A stretch of DNA of 8,467 bases from Betaproteobacteria bacterium. Lineage in GTDB: Bacteria; Pseudomonadota; Gammaproteobacteria; Burkholderiales; Nitrosomonadaceae. Below are positions 6,576 to 8,467 of the stretch, piece after piece. The position numbers were made by a program, and so were the translations under genes. The notes under the pieces are model-generated. The model searched no databases. It saw only the letters and a program-made list of their open reading frames with translations, and was not told the origin of the DNA. How positions within the stretch are numbered: the stretch's first letter is position 1; the number at the start of each line of letters is the position of its first letter. The stretch lies in the NCBI GenBank assembly GCA_022601315.1, contig JAHZIU010000020.1, forward strand, positions 1 to 8,467, written 5' to 3'.

Positions 6576-6623
6576 AGTCATGATGTACAAATTGGTTTAG
6601 TCCATATCAGAACCAACAATGCT

Positions 6624-7595
6624 TTAACTGTATTTTTCAAAATTAGAGTTGGCTAACAACCGCTTAGCAACTATATTTTGCGCCATAGTCACTTCACCCA
6701 AACCCATAAATTGCTGCTGTTGATTAAACAAACGAACCGCTTGACCTATGGCAATATTATGCGTATCGATACATACAACACGCCCCTGAAACATATGCAG
6801 AGCCGCAACTTCATCAAGTATCAAAGCAGGACAAGCATACAAAAAACAATCCACAGGCAGCAAAAATTGATCACGCTCTGCTAATTCCATTTCCTCAAGC
6901 GAGTCCAGTGTCAGCGCCTGCGACAGATCAAAACGATCTATTGCGCTACGACATAATTTTACTAAATATGCACCACCACAACCTAATGCTTTGCCAATAT
7001 CTTCAGCTAAAGTACGGATATAAGTTCCTGTCCCGCATGTAACCGTTATTTGAAGCTCGTTTTCTTGCAAAACAATAGCTTTTATTTTATGAACAAGAAC
7101 TTCACGTGCTTGCCGCTTAATAACTTCACCATTTCTTGCGTAGGTATATAACGGCTTTCCTTGATGTTTTAGCGCACTATACATCGGTGGCATTTGCATC
7201 ATCTTACCAACAAAACGTTGCAATACCTGTTCACATCGCAATAATGTAAGATTCCCCACACCTTCTTGAGTTTCTAATTTGCGAATTTCCCCTTCGGCAT
7301 CACCTGTTGTGCTCATGTAACCAAGTTTTAACACCGCCTCATAAGTCTTATCCGCGCTTAATAAAAATGATGCGAATTTTGTTGCCTCACCAAAACAAAT
7401 TGGTAGCACTCCTGTTGCCATTGGATCAAGCGTTCCAGTATGGCCAGATTTTGCGGCAGAATAATGATATTTAGCTATTTGCAATGCTTTATTAGAAGAA
7501 ATACCATAGGGCTTATTCAATAACAGAACACCACTAATATTCCGTTTACTTGATAAATGTGGTTTTTTTTTGAGTCCAAAGCGTGCATCATGCAT
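6624..7595 (-). CDS. truB: tRNA pseudouridine-55 synthase TruB
   Basis: Converts U55 in the T-loop of tRNAs to pseudouridine in the cytoplasm. The 323 residues fit the proteobacterial family (about 300-320). Motifs: SGVLLLNKPYGISSN (21-35), the catalytic loop GHTGTLDPMATGVLP (51-65) with nucleophile D57, KTYEA with Y85, the conserved MYSALKHQGKPLYTYAR (138-154), and GTGTYIRTLAEDIG (188-201) with R194. A C-terminal PUA-like domain covers about 255-315 (FMGLGEV near 296-302). The ATG is 3 nt after the rbfA stop, with no clear SD, so coupling to rbfA is likely. The N-terminus is about 9 residues longer than in E. coli, includes an A9 run encoding KKK at 9-11, and two out-of-frame ATGs follow the start closely. 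Confidence 0.96.
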   Translation of the reverse strand: MHDARFGLKKKPHLSSKRNISGVLLLNKPYGISSNKALQIAKYHYSAAKSGHTGTLDPMATGVLPICFGEATKFASFLLSADKTYEAVLKLGYMSTTGDAEGEIRKLETQEGVGNLTLLRCEQVLQRFVGKMMQMPPMYSALKHQGKPLYTYARNGEVIKRQAREVLVHKIKAIVLQENELQITVTCGTGTYIRTLAEDIGKALGCGGAYLVKLCRSAIDRFDLSQALTLDSLEEMELAERDQFLLPVDCFLYACPALILDEVAALHMFQGRVVCIDTHNIAIGQAVRLFNQQQQFMGLGEVTMAQNIVAKRLLANSNFEKYS

Positions 7596-7598
7596 GCT

Positions 7599-7982
7599 TT
7601 AGCAATTAGGCTTTGATTGAGTCGTGTCTTCTTCCAGCGCAACAGCCTCATCAATCAATTTTGATAGACGCATACCACGTTCAACCGATTCATCATAGAT
7701 GAAATGCAACTGTGGAATGATTCTTAATTTAATTCTATGTGACAAACTTGAGCGTAAAAAACCAATTGCATTTCCTAAACCCTTTTCCACCAAAAATTTT
7801 TCCTCTGGACTACCCAATGTAGTGTAATAAATTTTAGCATGGCTATAATCACGACTAACTTCAACTGCAGTAACTGTAATCTGCTGCATGCGTGGGTCAT
7901 TTATTTCATGAAGAAAAATATCTGCCAATTCACGTTGCATTTGATCTGCAATACGCAATGCTCGCGAGTAATCTTTAGGCAT
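7599..7982 (-). CDS. rbfA: 30S ribosome-binding factor RbfA
   Basis: Cytoplasmic ribosome maturation factor that binds the 30S subunit and helps 16S rRNA 5'-end processing, important in the cold. From the ATG at 7982 it has 127 residues, close to the usual 120-135. MPKDYSRALRIADQMQRELA lines up directly with the start of known RbfA proteins, followed by the DPR segment (29-31), VEVSRDYSHAKIYYT (40-54) and the KH-like core IIPQLHFIYDESVERG (88-103). A longer reading from a TTG at 7997 adds five residues (LDTDM context) but the ATG is preferred because of the family alignment. SD is weak for both starts. It lies 21 nt downstream of infB, in the same frame, and 3 nt before truB. Confidence 0.95.
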   Translation of the reverse strand: MPKDYSRALRIADQMQRELADIFLHEINDPRMQQITVTAVEVSRDYSHAKIYYTTLGSPEEKFLVEKGLGNAIGFLRSSLSHRIKLRIIPQLHFIYDESVERGMRLSKLIDEAVALEEDTTQSKPNC

Positions 7983-8003
7983 ATCAGTATCTAGCAATAA
8001 TAC

Positions 8004-8467
8004 TTATGATAAGAAACGTGCCGTTTCGATAACTTCATAAGCTTCTAATTGGTCACCCACTTGAATATCACTGTAATTCTTCAGAGATACCCCACATTCA
8101 GAGCCCTCTCTTACTTCTTTCACATCATCTTTAAAGCGTTTTAACGATTCCAATTCACAACTATGTATAACCTTACCATCACGCAATAATCTGACTAACG
8201 AACCTTTTTTAACAATGCCTTCCAATACAAAGCAACCAGCCACCACACCTACTTTTGGAATACGATAGACTTCACGAATATCTACCAGACCCAAAATATT
8301 TTCCTTACGATCAGGTGACATCATTCCTGAGAGTGCCGCTTTAATCTCATCCACTGCTTCATAAATGATATTGTAATAACGAACATCCACACCACTTGAA
8401 GCTATTAACTTACGTGCACTTGCATCTGCGCGCACATTAAACCCAATGACTACTGCTTTTGAAGCCA
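8004..8467 (-). CDS. infB: Translation initiation factor IF-2, C-terminal part
   Basis: Partial gene entering from the window end; 154 residues up to TAA at 8006-8004. IF2 is the GTPase that brings initiator fMet-tRNA to the ribosome; this part is domain III end and domain IV (C2), which recognises the formyl-methionyl end. Clear family strings: [15 protein letters not shown] near the window edge, [59 protein letters not shown] and [15 protein letters not shown] close to the C-terminus. An apparent start at 8435 is a GTG codon inside the protein, not a real start, because the same frame continues upstream with IF2 sequence. The GTPase domain lies outside the window. Followed by rbfA, as in most proteobacteria. 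Confidence 0.97.
   Translation of the reverse strand, partial: ASKAVVIGFNVRADASARKLIASSGVDVRYYNIIYEAVDEIKAALSGMMSPDRKENILGLVDIREVYRIPKVGVVAGCFVLEGIVKKGSLVRLLRDGKVIHSCELESLKRFKDDVKEVREGSECGVSLKNYSDIQVGDQLEAYEVIETARFLS

Noticed and set aside
6592..6616. Inverted repeat AACCAA/TTGGTT after truB as a terminator
   Set aside because: Only 6 bp of stem with a 13-nt loop and just three T after it; too weak to call an intrinsic terminator.
7983..7997. TTG start for rbfA, five residues upstream
   Set aside because: No better ribosome binding site than the ATG at 7982, and the family N-terminus begins exactly at that ATG.
8004..8435. A separate 143-residue gene starting at GTG 8435
   Set aside because: The frame continues open to the window end with typical IF2 sequence, so this is the C-terminal part of infB and not an independent gene.
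1..8467. Mobile elements, CRISPR arrays, tRNA or rRNA genes, or an undescribed defence or biosynthetic system
   Set aside because: I saw no spaced array of repeats, transposase-like frame, cloverleaf-like sequence or unassigned gene; nearly every base belongs to known housekeeping and cytochrome c maturation genes.

Overview
The window is a compact stretch of core genome from a proteobacterium, with every recognised gene on the minus strand. Read in the direction of transcription (high to low coordinates) it runs infB (3' part only), rbfA, truB, then ccmA, ccmB, ccmC, ccmD, ccmE, ccmF, ccmG, ccmH and the 5' part of ccmI. The gene set is cytochrome c maturation System I. CcmH is a short single-domain protein and CcmI is a separate gene, as in many alpha-, beta- and gamma-proteobacteria but not E. 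coli, where CcmH is the fused form. Protein flavour (for example the CcmG active site WCVAC and the CcmH motif LRCLVCQ) and an overall GC content of roughly 40% by eye suggest an AT-leaning betaproteobacterium, perhaps of the Nitrosomonadales. That placement is an inference, not proof.

Region by region: 8467-7599 holds the end of translation initiation factor IF2 and the ribosome maturation factor RbfA; 7595-6624 is TruB, the tRNA U55 pseudouridine synthase. This is the familiar infB-rbfA-truB order, but rpsO does not follow. After a 112-bp gap with a plausible sigma70 promoter, the ccm genes start. ccmA and ccmB (6511-5236) encode the ATPase and membrane subunit of the CcmAB transporter. A 205-bp gap of about 23% GC (5031-5235) then splits the cluster. 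ccmC, ccmD and ccmE (5030-3657) follow with overlapping ends, then an 84-bp gap, then ccmF, ccmG, ccmH and ccmI (3572-1) with 1-nt overlaps or a short spacing.

How the genes work together: CcmC and CcmD load heme onto the periplasmic chaperone CcmE through its His123; CcmAB uses ATP to release holo-CcmE; CcmF and CcmH with CcmI form the ligation complex that attaches heme to the apocytochrome CXXCH cysteines; CcmG and CcmH keep those cysteines reduced. All key catalytic or binding residues of these proteins that I know are present, so the pathway looks functional.

I found no mobile elements, tRNAs, rRNAs, CRISPR arrays or unknown large ORFs. I do not see an undescribed system here. The points worth a second look are small-scale: the AT-rich gap with a possible 13-codon upstream ORF before ccmC, the direct abutment of ccm to infB-rbfA-truB, a terminator-like hairpin inside ccmG on the opposite strand, an acidic tail on CcmF, and an A9 run just after the truB start.
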